Origin: Acutalibacter sp. 1XD8-33
GTDB taxonomy: Bacteria > Bacillota > Clostridia > Oscillospirales > Acutalibacteraceae
Assembly: GCF_003612555.1 (NCBI RefSeq)
Contig: NZ_RAZF01000003.1
Span: 124,001 to 188,000 of the forward strand
Reading direction: 5' to 3'
DNA length: 64,000 nt
In this document: piece after piece, positions 8,207 to 16,534 of the stretch
Numbering within the stretch: position 1 is the first letter of the stretch
Layout of the letters: the number at the start of each line of letters is the position of its first letter
The notes under the pieces: generated by a model
Seen by the model: the letters and a program-made list of their open reading frames with translations, nothing else
What the model was told of the DNA's origin: nothing
Database searches by the model: none
Program-made: the position numbers and the translations under genes

Positions 8207-8605
8207 TCAATTCAATGAAATAATGTCACACAAATCGCTCAGATCCCATTGCAGCACCTCGCGAACGCCGCCGTTCGAGCATTTCTCCGGCTCCCTTATC
8301 TTTAAAGTCACGCCGGCGTAACCATCTCCCGGAGACGCCTTATCGTAAATATCCCGCTGGGTTTTAATAGAAATTCTGTCATAAGATAAATGATACTCTT
8401 CTATTAGCCAATCCTCTAAAGCGACCGTCAGATAATACCCATCCTCATTATGAAACTTTTCAGCAATGCTGTCAATGGAAAGAGTCGTTATCATTGCGCT
8501 CTCATCTGGTTCTCCTCTGCCCGCCACAGCAAGGTATCCCGCGCCAATTACCACACAGGCCATTACGATGATTGCGATATAGACGTGTTTCTTCTTTCCT
8601 CTCAT
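8207..8605 (-). CDS. Hypothetical membrane-anchored protein
   Basis: 132 residues. N-terminal Lys/Arg patch (MRGKKKH) followed by one hydrophobic helix to about residue 28, then a hydrophilic domain that would face outward. Base composition is somewhat more AT-rich than dgkA upstream. The start is well supported by GAGGAGGT six bases upstream, and this ribosome site overlaps the end of dgkA (12-base gap). No family recognised. Confidence 0.65.
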   Translation of the reverse strand: MRGKKKHVYIAIIVMACVVIGAGYLAVAGRGEPDESAMITTLSIDSIAEKFHNEDGYYLTVALEDWLIEEYHLSYDRISIKTQRDIYDKASPGDGYAGVTLKIREPEKCSNGGVREVLQWDLSDLCDIISLN

Positions 8606-8617
8606 GAGAGTACCTCC

Positions 8618-9109
8618 TCACTCCCGCTTGAGCGGCGCCGCAAAGATCAGCAGGGCGCAGGCCAGCGCCGAGGCCCCGAAGGCCCCCAGCTTCCAGGGAG
8701 TCCCGGCGATGTCCAGAACAGCCGCCCAGAGCTCCGGGCGCAGCAAAACCGCCCCGCCCGCCAGCGCGGCAAAAAGGGCGCTCAGGACCACCGCCCCCGC
8801 GGCCATGTCCTTCACCGCGGCGATTCTGGGGTCCCGCTTGTTCTCCACAAAGTCGCAGAGCTTTTCCACAGAGGTGTTCATGGCCTCCGCCGCCGTGACG
8901 GCTCCCATGGCCAGCAACAGGCAAGCCAGCTCTCCCCCATGGACCCCGGATTTTGCCGCGAAAAACAAGACGTATCCACAGGCGGCGGCGTGGATACGCA
9001 TGTTCCGCTCTGATTGCAGGCAGCGCCAGACGCCTTTGAACGCGTCCCGAAAGCTGTGAAACAGGCTGCGATGGCCGGCGGGGCGGGGGCTCTCATTCCT
9101 CGGGGGCAT
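8618..9109 (-). CDS. dgkA: Diacylglycerol/undecaprenol kinase, integral membrane
   Basis: 163 residues. Gram-positive DgkA family, which phosphorylates undecaprenol (or diacylglycerol) for lipid-carrier recycling. Recognisable elements: SFRDAFKGVW, RNMRIH, then the catalytic-site segment AAEAMNTSVEKLCDFV, followed by KDMAAGAVVLSAL and two further membrane helices, the last about 25 residues longer than usual. Start 9109 overlaps the end of ybeY by 17 bases with no clear ribosome site, so translational coupling is likely. Confidence 0.9.
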   Translation of the reverse strand: MPPRNESPRPAGHRSLFHSFRDAFKGVWRCLQSERNMRIHAAACGYVLFFAAKSGVHGGELACLLLAMGAVTAAEAMNTSVEKLCDFVENKRDPRIAAVKDMAAGAVVLSALFAALAGGAVLLRPELWAAVLDIAGTPWKLGAFGASALACALLIFAAPLKRE

Positions 9110-9593
9110 AGCTGCTGCTGGCGGGCAGGCCCAGCTCCCGCATGACCCGCTCCTCCTTCTCCCGCATACGCACCCGGGCCAGACCGCCTTCCTCGTGGTC
9201 GTAGCCCAAAAGGTGCAGCATGGAGTGGGCGGTGAGGTAGCCGATCTCCCGCTCCAGAGTGTGGCCATAGGTCTTTGCCTGCTCCATGGCCTTGGGTACG
9301 GAAATCACAATGTCCCCCAGGATTTTGGCCCCGGTCTCGTGGTTCACGTCGTAGTGACCGTCCTCCCCCATGGGGAAGGAGAGCACGTCCGTGACGGAAT
9401 CCTTGTCCCGGTACTGGCGGTTCATCTCCCGGATCTGGTCGTTGTCCACAAAGCTGACGCTGATTTCCGCAGGATCCGGGAAGTCCTCCATCAGGAGAAC
9501 CGCATGGCAACACCGGCGTATCAGCATACGGACTCCGGTGGGAACCCTGACCTGCTTTTGTCGGTTGGAAATGATGACCCGAATCTTCTCCAT
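9093..9593 (-). CDS. ybeY: Endoribonuclease YbeY, rRNA maturation
   Basis: 166 residues. UPF0054/YbeY family with the zinc motif H-x3-H-x5-H in HSMLHLLGYDHE and the preceding S-V-TDVLSFP strand. Single-strand-specific RNase acting in 16S rRNA 3' processing and ribosome quality control. Start 9593 is preceded by GGAAAGGGT. Sits between phoH and dgkA, the conserved order. Confidence 0.95.
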   Translation of the reverse strand: MEKIRVIISNRQKQVRVPTGVRMLIRRCCHAVLLMEDFPDPAEISVSFVDNDQIREMNRQYRDKDSVTDVLSFPMGEDGHYDVNHETGAKILGDIVISVPKAMEQAKTYGHTLEREIGYLTAHSMLHLLGYDHEEGGLARVRMREKEERVMRELGLPASSSYAPEE

Positions 9594-9666
9594 TTTCAAG
9601 ACCCTTTCCTTTCTGAAATGAAAACTGTTTCCCTTCCGGACGCGCCGGAAAGAGGCGCTTGTCCGG

Positions 9667-10629
<963 letters not shown>

Positions 10630-10789
10630 TCTTTTCCTCCCCGGCGCGAGGGCCGGTTTCTTTCTTTTGTTTCCACTGGCAAGATCCTCCACACAACACG
10701 GGGGAAAGCGAGCCTTTCCGCCCCGCCTTTATCCAACCGCACCGTATGGCGGACTTTTTTCACCATTATTACAACATAAAAATCCGCTT

Positions 10790-10871
10790 GGAGTTTTCCG
10801 GTGCTTTCGCAAAGCGAGAAGACGAAGAGTTGAGCACGCTCAACTCTCGCTGCGCAGGCGAGGGAAACTCC
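10790..10871 (-). ncRNA. Candidate multi-branched structured RNA in the phoH leader
   Basis: The leader between the promoter and phoH is about 255 bases. Within it GGAGTTTTCC (10790-10799) pairs with GGAAACTCC (10863-10871). Inside that closing stem are three hairpins: GCTTT/AAAGC (10803-10815), GAGTTGAGC/GCTCAACTC (10827-10846, 9 perfect pairs) and TCGC/GCGA (10847-10861). The shape is a closed multi-helix junction. It could be a cis-regulatory RNA, or a palindromic interspersed repeat that happens to lie here. Strand assigned from the phoH transcript. Confidence 0.45.
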
Positions 10872-10890
10872 GAATGTGCGCTCTGCGTAC

Positions 10891-10920
10891 ATTATAACAT
10901 ATCACCCCTAAAATGTTCAA
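10891..10920 (-). promoter_or_regulatory. Sigma-A promoter of the phoH-ybeY-dgkA-era operon
   Basis: Minus strand TTGAAC (10915-10920), 18 bp, TATAAT (10891-10896). It lies between yqfD and phoH and gives a leader of about 255 bases, separating the housekeeping genes from the sporulation pair upstream. Confidence 0.75.
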
Positions 10921-10968
10921 CCCCAAACCCTATGAAATTTCGCTAAAAATTTTTGCACTTTGTTTGAG

Positions 10969-12168
10969 CTATTCCACAGAGATGATCTGCAATCTGGCAA
11001 TATCCTCCAAGCACCGGCATTTTGCGTTGAGAATGCACATTCCATCCGCAAAGCCAAATTCCAATTTTTCCTCTTTGATGCTGCTCCCCTTGGGCAGGGA
11101 GGCCTTCTGGGACTCCCGCAGCTTGCGAAGCGCCGCCTCCCGCTGCTCCTCTTCCGTAAGGCTCCGGCGCTCCTCCCGCAGCAGCACCGTTTCCTCCCTC
11201 TCCAGTGCCAAAGGCAGCTCCACACCCAGCAGGCTGGCCCGGCTGACTTCCCGCCAAACCCGCGCTCCCTCCGGAGGGCGACTCCACAGGCCCAGGGGAA
11301 TCCGCAGGCCGAAAACTTCCGCCCACAGCGCCGACTGCCTGCCCTCTTCCACCCGCCGGGACTCCCAAGACCCTGCCTGCACGGTAAACTCTCGGTAGGT
11401 TTCCGCTATGACCCGCCCCCGGGCCGGTCCCGCCCGCTGAAACAGCTTCTCCGGCTGTGGGCCATAGGGGTCGGGCTTCTCCTGATAAAGCCCGGAGATC
11501 AGCAGCTGCCCTGCCACTACCGTCTCTCCCAGCTCCACCTCCGGACGGCCCTGATAGGCCTCGATCTCCACCACCTGGCCCTCCCGGTCCGCCACAATAT
11601 TGGACAATTCCCCCGCCTCTTCCACATGAGGGACGGGCTCCCCTTCCTTTACCGCAACCTGGGCAAAACATCCGTCGGTATTCACGCTCACCCAGCTCAG
11701 CTCCGGCAAATCAGAGAGGATCCCCTGTCCGGCGCTTTTAGGCCTCAGCCGGGCCTTTGGCGCACCCACGAAAACGCCCCGCTTCTCCGCCGCCTGAAAC
11801 ACCTGCCGGGGAGTGGTTCTCTCTGTGCCTGTCACTTCCACTCCCCAGAGGAAGCCGGACAAAAACACATAAAGCCCAATCCCGCAGACCGCTCCCAGCA
11901 AAAGCCCCTTGCGCTTCCACAGCCTTCCCAGCTGGAAGGGCGCCCCCCGCTTTTGGGTGATCCGGGACGTGGCCTGGCAGCGGCGGCAGGCATATCGGAA
12001 CTTTTTATAGTCCCGGGGCTTCATGCGGGCGCGGGCCTTGCCACGAACCCGACGGAATCCCCAGAGGCCCAACCCCCGCTTGGCCGCCACGGTAAACACC
12101 CGGGCCCCGTCTCCCTCCACCTGAAACTCCACATACCCGGAAAGCCAGTGAAAAACCCGCTCCAGCAT
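10969..12168 (-). CDS. yqfD: Sporulation protein YqfD
   Basis: 399 residues. YqfD family: a short cytoplasmic N-terminal domain, one membrane helix around residues 90-112 (LLLGAVCGIGLYVFLSGFLW) and a large outer domain starting VEVTGT. In Bacillus yqfD is expressed in the mother cell; the role is only partly known. Start 12168 is preferred to the GTG at 12174 for spacing from GGAGG. It follows yqfC by 12 bases. The last 70 residues are strongly charged with a Glu/Arg-rich, probably helical stretch. Confidence 0.9.
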   Translation of the reverse strand: MLERVFHWLSGYVEFQVEGDGARVFTVAAKRGLGLWGFRRVRGKARARMKPRDYKKFRYACRRCQATSRITQKRGAPFQLGRLWKRKGLLLGAVCGIGLYVFLSGFLWGVEVTGTERTTPRQVFQAAEKRGVFVGAPKARLRPKSAGQGILSDLPELSWVSVNTDGCFAQVAVKEGEPVPHVEEAGELSNIVADREGQVVEIEAYQGRPEVELGETVVAGQLLISGLYQEKPDPYGPQPEKLFQRAGPARGRVIAETYREFTVQAGSWESRRVEEGRQSALWAEVFGLRIPLGLWSRPPEGARVWREVSRASLLGVELPLALEREETVLLREERRSLTEEEQREAALRKLRESQKASLPKGSSIKEEKLEFGFADGMCILNAKCRCLEDIARLQIISVE

Positions 12169-12180
12169 GGCCACCCCTCC

Positions 12181-12414
12181 CTAATAGCTGTATTCCATCC
12201 TGTCTATGATTCCCTCTATAATGGCGGAGCTCTCCGTCAAGCGGGTCAACCGCAGCCGCCGGCCGGAAATGCGGACGGTCAGCCTGCCGGTGCGCAGGAT
12301 CACTTTTTCCTCGTCGTAGTCCAGCACGCCGTCGCAGCCGTCCACAATGGCGCTGCGGTTCCCGGTGACAGAGATCACCGCGCCTCCCCTGGGTTTTGGC
12401 TCCAATGCCAACAC
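12181..12414 (-). CDS. yqfC: Sporulation protein YqfC
   Basis: 77 residues, beginning at a GTG (12414) with AGGAGG upstream. YqfC family of small beta-rich sporulation proteins: VISVTGNRSAIVDGCDGVLD, then VILRTGRLTVRISGRRLRL and a C-terminal EGIIDRMEY. Always paired with yqfD. Slightly shorter at the N-terminus than Bacillus YqfC. Confidence 0.85.
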   Translation of the reverse strand: MLALEPKPRGGAVISVTGNRSAIVDGCDGVLDYDEEKVILRTGRLTVRISGRRLRLTRLTESSAIIEGIIDRMEYSY

Positions 12415-12428
12415 CCCCTTTCCCTCCT

Positions 12429-12457
12429 ATTTTATGCCGCCCGCGCCACATATATCA
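12429..12457 (-). promoter_or_regulatory. Candidate sigma-E-type promoter for yqfCD
   Basis: Minus strand TGATATAT (12450-12457), 13 bp, CATAAAAT (12429-12436), close to the mother-cell sigma-E pattern (ATA...CATAcaaT). yqfCD is sigma-E dependent in Bacillus. Caution: the expected start of transcription falls on or just after the AGGAGG ribosome site, which would give a nearly leaderless mRNA, so the call is tentative. Confidence 0.35.
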
Positions 12458-12477
12458 CAGCCGGGTAGCATATATAG

Positions 12478-12599
12478 TATAGTTAACGCAGTTCAAAAGA
12501 GGTAGGATACCTCTTTTGAACCAGGCGGGGAGGTCACGCCCTCCTCAGCCGCCCAGCTTGAAAATCGGTAGATACCGATTTTTAAGTGCGTTTACTATA
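12478..12599. repeat. Family B element, full length (122 bp)
   Basis: Begins TATAGTTAACGCAG and ends GTGCGTTTACTATA (imperfect terminal inverted repeats with TA ends). Two internal palindromes: GTTCAAAAGAGGTA paired with its exact complement around GGA (12491-12521), and AAAATCGGTA/TACCGATTTT (12561-12582). A GC-rich middle can also pair. Non-coding. Other copies lie at 15311, 15537, 17994, 20460, 24753, 29377 and 41369. Confidence 0.8.
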
Positions 12600-12641
12600 A
12601 ATGCCCCACAAAGACCTGCCTTTTCAAGAAAGGAGCCCCCT

Positions 12642-13754
12642 ATGAACGCCTCTCTGCCTATCCAAAAAAGAAGCCTGGCCGCCGCTGCCTGCGCCCTGGG
12701 ATTTCTCCTGTTTCTGCTGGCCCTGCTGCTCTACCCCCAGATGGTAAGCGGCGCGGTGGGGTCCAGCATCCAATATTGTCTTGCGGTGCTCACCCCTTCG
12801 CTTTTTCCCTTTATGGTCCTGTCCAGCTTCGCGGTCCACTCCTCCGCCGCCGCTTTCTTCGGTCGGCCCCTGGGCGGGCTGGTCCGGCGGGCTTTCCGCC
12901 TTCCTGGAAGCTGTGCCGTGCCGGTTCTCATGAGCTTCATTGGGGGCTATCCCGCCGGGGCCAGAGGCGTCTCCCTGCTCTTGGAAAAAGGGCGGATCAG
13001 CCGGGAACAGGCCGGGCGAATGCTGCTGTTCTGCGTGAACCCAGGCCTGGCCTTTGTTGTCACCTTCTTAGGCGGAGGTGTCTTAGGAAGCTCCAGGCTG
13101 GGGTGGGTCCTTTTCGCCTCGGTCACCCTTTCCGGCCTGGTGCTGGGCCTGGTTTCCGCTTTCCGGGCTCCCGCGCCAAAAGAGCCCCCTCCCCAGGAAT
13201 ATGAGCCCACCCGGGGAGCGCTCATGGCCTCGGTAACGGACTCTGCCAGAAGCGTCCTCATGATGTGCGCCTGCGTCGTTCTGTTTGCCGGGTTCACCGC
13301 GGTCCTGCACAGCTGCGGAGCCTACCGATTTCTGGTAAGTCTGCTCAGCCGCACCGGGATTTTCACCCCTATGGAGTGGGCGGCGGTGCTCTCCTTTCTG
13401 CTGGAGGTTACCGGAGGCGTGGGCATCAGCGCGGAAATGGCTGTTCCGCCGGTATTCTATGCCTTTGGTCTGGCTTTTGGCGGGCTTTGCGTACACATGC
13501 AGGTCCTGGCCTTCTTCCCAGATCCTCCCATAAAGCTCTGGCTCTTTTTCCTGGGCCGCTTGGTCCACGGACTGATGTCGGCGGGATGCTTTCTGCTTTT
13601 CTGCATCCTGCTGCCCCACAGAGAAATCTCCGCCTCGGCGGCTGTGGGCGCGGCGGGAAGCGCGGGTCTGTTTTCCGGCGGCTTTTTCGGCGGCGCCTCT
13701 CTCCTGCTCATGTGCGCGGCGTTCCTTCTGGCAGTGGGGGAAAAGAAGGCCTGA
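12642..13754 (+). CDS. ylbJ: Sporulation integral membrane protein YlbJ
   Basis: 370 residues, highly hydrophobic with roughly eight membrane helices and the repeated nucleoside-recognition (Gate) type fold: LTPSLFPFMVLSSFAVHS, SFIGGYPAGARGVSLLLEKGRIS and FCVNPGLAFVVTFLG are typical YlbJ sequences. In Bacillus it is a mother-cell protein needed for spore cortex formation. Start 12642 has GGAG upstream; the open frame extends back into a family B repeat, which is not coding. Confidence 0.92.
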   Translation: MNASLPIQKRSLAAAACALGFLLFLLALLLYPQMVSGAVGSSIQYCLAVLTPSLFPFMVLSSFAVHSSAAAFFGRPLGGLVRRAFRLPGSCAVPVLMSFIGGYPAGARGVSLLLEKGRISREQAGRMLLFCVNPGLAFVVTFLGGGVLGSSRLGWVLFASVTLSGLVLGLVSAFRAPAPKEPPPQEYEPTRGALMASVTDSARSVLMMCACVVLFAGFTAVLHSCGAYRFLVSLLSRTGIFTPMEWAAVLSFLLEVTGGVGISAEMAVPPVFYAFGLAFGGLCVHMQVLAFFPDPPIKLWLFFLGRLVHGLMSAGCFLLFCILLPHREISASAAVGAAGSAGLFSGGFFGGASLLLMCAAFLLAVGEKKA

Positions 13755-13759
13755 CCCCC

Positions 13760-13788
13760 TTGCCAAACCCACCGCTTTCCGCTATAAT
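13760..13788 (+). promoter_or_regulatory. Sigma-A promoter upstream of the small Cys protein gene
   Basis: TTGCCA (13760-13765), 17 bp, TATAAT (13783-13788), placed about 115 bases upstream of the start at 13903. Confidence 0.7.
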
Positions 13789-13902
13789 AGTAATATGACA
13801 GTATAGCGCAAAGCGGTCCCCTTTTCGCAAGCCTTTTTCCTTTATAGGCAAAGCCAGGGAAACGCTCCCATCAGAATGAATCCGTTTATCGGGGTGAGAC
13901 TT

Positions 13903-14124
13903 ATGAAGAAGAATTCCGCTCTATTTGGGGAAAACGTTCCTCCCAGCTGCTCTTATTGCACCTATAACGGCAATCTCGACGGCCGTCCCGCCTGCCTGCA
14001 GGGCCTGAAAATGGACGAAAAGGGCCAGTGCCGGGGGTATTTCTACAACCCCCTGCTTCGAAAGCCCCGCACCGCGCCGCCCCTGAACACCCAGGATTAC
14101 AGCCCGGAGGACTTCCAGCTGTAG
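13903..14124 (+). CDS. Small Cys-containing protein, putative zinc ribbon
   Basis: 73 residues from the ATG at 13903 (GGGGTGAG upstream); the ATG at 13876 has no ribosome site. Four Cys in the pattern CSYC-x13-C-x12-C could bind one metal ion. The C-terminal third is Pro-rich. It has its own promoter and is followed by a GC hairpin (GGCCCGG/CCGGGCC, 14135-14151). Family not recognised; small proteins of this kind are common in Clostridia. Confidence 0.65.
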   Translation: MKKNSALFGENVPPSCSYCTYNGNLDGRPACLQGLKMDEKGQCRGYFYNPLLRKPRTAPPLNTQDYSPEDFQL

Positions 14125-14170
14125 AATATCGGGAGGCCCGGCGGCCGGGCCGCGCAAAGGAAAATTCCGG

Positions 14171-14199
14171 TTGCTTTTTCCCGGATGTTACGATATAAT
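14171..14199 (+). promoter_or_regulatory. Sigma-A promoter of fba
   Basis: TTGCTT (14171-14176), 17 bp, TATAAT (14194-14199), about 60 bases before the fba start. Confidence 0.75.
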
Positions 14200-14259
14200 A
14201 GGAGTTAAGAAATGCCAAGGAATTCCTTGGATAGAATTCAAAATCGGAGGGAATCGTCT

Positions 14260-15123
14260 ATGTTAGTTTCTGCAAAAGAGATGCTTACCAAAGCCAAGGC
14301 TGGAAAATACGCCGTGGGCCAGTTCAACATCAACAACCTGGAGTGGACCAAGGCCATCCTCCTCACCGCGCAGGAGTGCAACTCTCCCGTCATTCTGGGC
14401 GTGTCCGAAGGTGCGGGCAAGTATATGTGCGGCTTCAAGACCGTGGCCGCCATGGTAAAGGCCATGATCGAGACCTTGGGCATCACCGTGCCCGTGGCTC
14501 TGCACCTGGACCACGGCAGCTATCAGGGAGCCATGGACGCCATGGACGCCGGGTTCTCCTCCGTCATGTTTGACGGCTCCCACTACGCCATTGACGAAAA
14601 CATCGAAAAGACCAAGGAGATCATCCGCCTCGCCGGAGAAAAGGGCATCTCCGTTGAGGCCGAGGTAGGCGCCATCGGCGGCGAAGAGGACGGCGTTGTT
14701 GGCGGTGGCGAGGTTGCCGACCCCAACGAGTGCAAGATGATTGCCGACCTGGGCGTCACCATGTTGGCCGCCGGCATCGGCAATATTCACGGCGTGTATC
14801 CCGAGAACTGGACGGGCCTGAACTTTGACGTGCTCGCGGAGATTCAGGAGAAAACCGGCGTTATGCCTCTGGTTCTCCACGGCGGCACCGGCATTCCCGA
14901 GGAGATGGTGAAGAAAGCCATTTCTCTGGGCGTTTCCAAGGTGAACGTAAATACCGAATGCCAGCTGTCTTTTGCCGCCGCTACCCGCAAGTATATTGAA
15001 GAGGGCAAGGACAAGCAGGGCAAGGGCTTCGACCCCCGCAAGCTGCTGGCTCCCGGCTTCGAGGCCATCAAGGCGACTGTGAAGGAAAAGATGGAGCTCT
15101 TCGGCTCTGTAGGCAAGGCATAA
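14260..15123 (+). CDS. fba: Class II fructose-1,6-bisphosphate aldolase
   Basis: 287 residues. Zinc-dependent aldolase that interconverts fructose-1,6-bisphosphate with the two triose phosphates in glycolysis. Motifs: GQFNINNLEW, HLDHGSY (metal His), EAEVGAIGGEEDGV, IGNIHGVYP (metal His), VLHGGTGIPEE (metal His) and KVNVNTECQ. Start 14260 follows GGAGGG at 8 bases; the earlier ATG at 14212 lacks a site. Single-gene unit with its own promoter and terminator, and rich in frequent codons as expected for a highly expressed gene. Confidence 0.97.
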   Translation: MLVSAKEMLTKAKAGKYAVGQFNINNLEWTKAILLTAQECNSPVILGVSEGAGKYMCGFKTVAAMVKAMIETLGITVPVALHLDHGSYQGAMDAMDAGFSSVMFDGSHYAIDENIEKTKEIIRLAGEKGISVEAEVGAIGGEEDGVVGGGEVADPNECKMIADLGVTMLAAGIGNIHGVYPENWTGLNFDVLAEIQEKTGVMPLVLHGGTGIPEEMVKKAISLGVSKVNVNTECQLSFAAATRKYIEEGKDKQGKGFDPRKLLAPGFEAIKATVKEKMELFGSVGKA

Positions 15124-15233
15124 AAGCCTTTGGGTTCCTAGAAACCGCCGGAATGGCAGAAGGAATGCCTGGGAAAACTGTTTTTCCAAGCGCGGCGGAC
15201 TGAGTTTGCAAGCAATTAAGCATCAGCGTGAAA

Positions 15234-15266
15234 ACGGACGGCGTCTTAGAGACACCGCCCGTTTTT
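15234..15266 (+). terminator. Terminator downstream of fba
   Basis: ACGGACGGCGTCT pairs with AGACACCGCCCGT (11 of 13 pairs) around TAG and is followed by TTTTT. Confidence 0.75.
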
Positions 15267-15310
15267 GCATTTTATTCGCCAATTAGAAGCTGTACCGATA
15301 GGATTTGTGT

Positions 15311-15365
15311 TATAGTAAATACACTTGAAAATCGGTATATACCTTTTTGAACTGCGTTAACTATA
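15311..15365. repeat. Family B element, short form (B2)
   Basis: TATAGTAAATACACTTGAAA to GAACTGCGTTAACTATA, 55 bp, lacking the GC-rich middle of the full form at 12478. Shares its terminal TATA with element C1. Confidence 0.75.
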
Positions 15366-15412
15366 CTTTCTGAGAGACAAGTGGCTGCGCACACGCTCTC
15401 TCAAAAAGTATA
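15362..15412. repeat. Family C element (C1)
   Basis: 51 bp palindrome-ended element: TATACTTTCTGAGAGA at one end, TCTCTCAAAAAGTATA at the other. Same unit at 24706-24756; a longer version with the same ends at 41131-41372. Confidence 0.75.
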
Positions 15413-15536
15413 CGATTTTCGAGCAAATGCAGTGGGGAAAAGCAATCTGGCGATTGGCAAGTTTTCACAACGCCGCTTCCCGGCTGAATTTGCCGGAAAG
15501 GGGAATACAAACACCGATTGGTACGGCTTCTTAACT

Positions 15537-15554
15537 TATAGTTAATTTACTATA
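15537..15554. repeat. Minimal family B element (B3)
   Basis: TATAGTTAATTTACTATA: only the two outer ends of family B joined, as expected for an internal deletion derivative or an excision footprint. Confidence 0.55.
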
Positions 15555-15570
15555 AAGTCCCAAGGCACTT

Positions 15571-16335
15571 TTACTTCACCGCAGCCCGACGCATAAGCAG
15601 CCAGGCGAGGGTGGAGAAAAGAACCGCAAGCAGGGTGCAGGTAATGGAAATTCTGGGCAGAGAGCTGCAACACATCCGGGCCGCGTCCACAATAAACTGG
15701 AGCACCTTTTCCTGAAGCGCGGGATAAGCCGCGAGATAAGAGGAAAGCAGGATGAACAGGATAGGCGTACCCGCCCAGAAGATGATCTTGCCCATTTTAT
15801 GCAGGCGATACATGAAAACCGCGATGAGATAGCCCAGCGAGCACACCGCCAGCAGGAGGAAGAAGCTGAACACCACAGACAGCAGCACGGTAGCAATGCT
15901 GCTCTGGACGTAAAAGCCATCCGCGGCGGGGGTCGAGCAATATGTCATCTCATAGAGAGAATTCCCATTAAAATTGTTGGGAAAGACAAAGTGGAGCGCT
16001 CCGACCAGCAGGGTATAGATTTCATCCGCCACAGCCATAACAGCGCAGGCCGCGCCCATGGCCCCCAGCCGCGCCAGAAACTGGCTGCGCCGGGAGACAC
16101 CGTGCTGAAGGTTCATCAGAAAGCTCTCTTTAAAGGCACATAGAGAGAGAACAAAGGCAAAGACAAGGGTTACAGCCGTCACGCCGTTGGTGGAGACAAA
16201 GTCTCCGCCTTCGGCCGAGAGAAAGGGCATGGCGGCGAGGGACACCAGGATCATACAGACCAGCACGCCATAGTAGACCAGAATAGCGCCGCGCTGATCC
16301 CGAAGCTGATAGCGGAAAGACGGATAGATTTTCAT
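15571..16335 (-). CDS. ABC transporter permease (YtrC/D type)
   Basis: 254 residues with about six membrane helices and no large outer domain; shaped like the ABC-2-type permeases that pair with YtrB-like ATPases. It opens with a cytoplasmic MKIYPSFRYQLRDQRG. Start supported by AGAGGT. Downstream of a GntR gene and an ATPase on the same strand, so the three likely form one exporter or cell-envelope stress system. A 180 bp element G separates it from the ATPase gene. Substrate unknown. Confidence 0.8.
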   Translation of the reverse strand: MKIYPSFRYQLRDQRGAILVYYGVLVCMILVSLAAMPFLSAEGGDFVSTNGVTAVTLVFAFVLSLCAFKESFLMNLQHGVSRRSQFLARLGAMGAACAVMAVADEIYTLLVGALHFVFPNNFNGNSLYEMTYCSTPAADGFYVQSSIATVLLSVVFSFFLLLAVCSLGYLIAVFMYRLHKMGKIIFWAGTPILFILLSSYLAAYPALQEKVLQFIVDAARMCCSSLPRISITCTLLAVLFSTLAWLLMRRAAVK

Positions 16336-16353
16336 AGGAATACCTCTTTTGCA

Positions 16354-16534
16354 TTAAAGCAATCCCGCACAAAGATTGTGCGCGAGTTGCGCAGTAGATT
16401 TTTTTGTCAGCTTGTACGAATCGAGCGCAGACAACCTGGCGATTGACAAGCGACATTGGTGCAAGATGATGAAAAAAGATCAAGCAAATCGTGCGCAAAG
16501 ACCGTAGGCCGGTCTTTGTGCGGGATTGCCTTAA
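16354..16534. repeat. Family G element with 17 bp terminal inverted repeats
   Basis: GCAATCCCGCACAAAGA at 16359-16375 reappears exactly inverted at 16513-16529. Flanked by TTAA on both sides. The right flank TTA at 16531-16533 is the stop codon of the ATPase gene. About 180 bp, non-coding, inside the ABC operon. Confidence 0.8.

Larger units (their letters stand above)
15283..15533. repeat. Family A element carrying nested B and C elements (copy A1)
   Basis: Ends are TTAGAAGCTGTACCGATAGG and, on the other strand, TAAGAAGCCGTACCAATCGG, a terminal inverted repeat flanked by TTA on both sides. The interior holds the imperfect CAAATGCAG...CTGAATTTG pairing seen in the simple copies at 22244 and 48298. 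Near the left end, element B2 (15311-15365) and C1 (15362-15412) are inserted. Copy A3 (24585-24837) has the same composite in opposite orientation. Confidence 0.85.

Noticed and set aside
12470-12600. Palindromic repeats as a possible CRISPR array
   Set aside because: No regularly spaced direct repeats or spacers here or elsewhere, and no cas genes.
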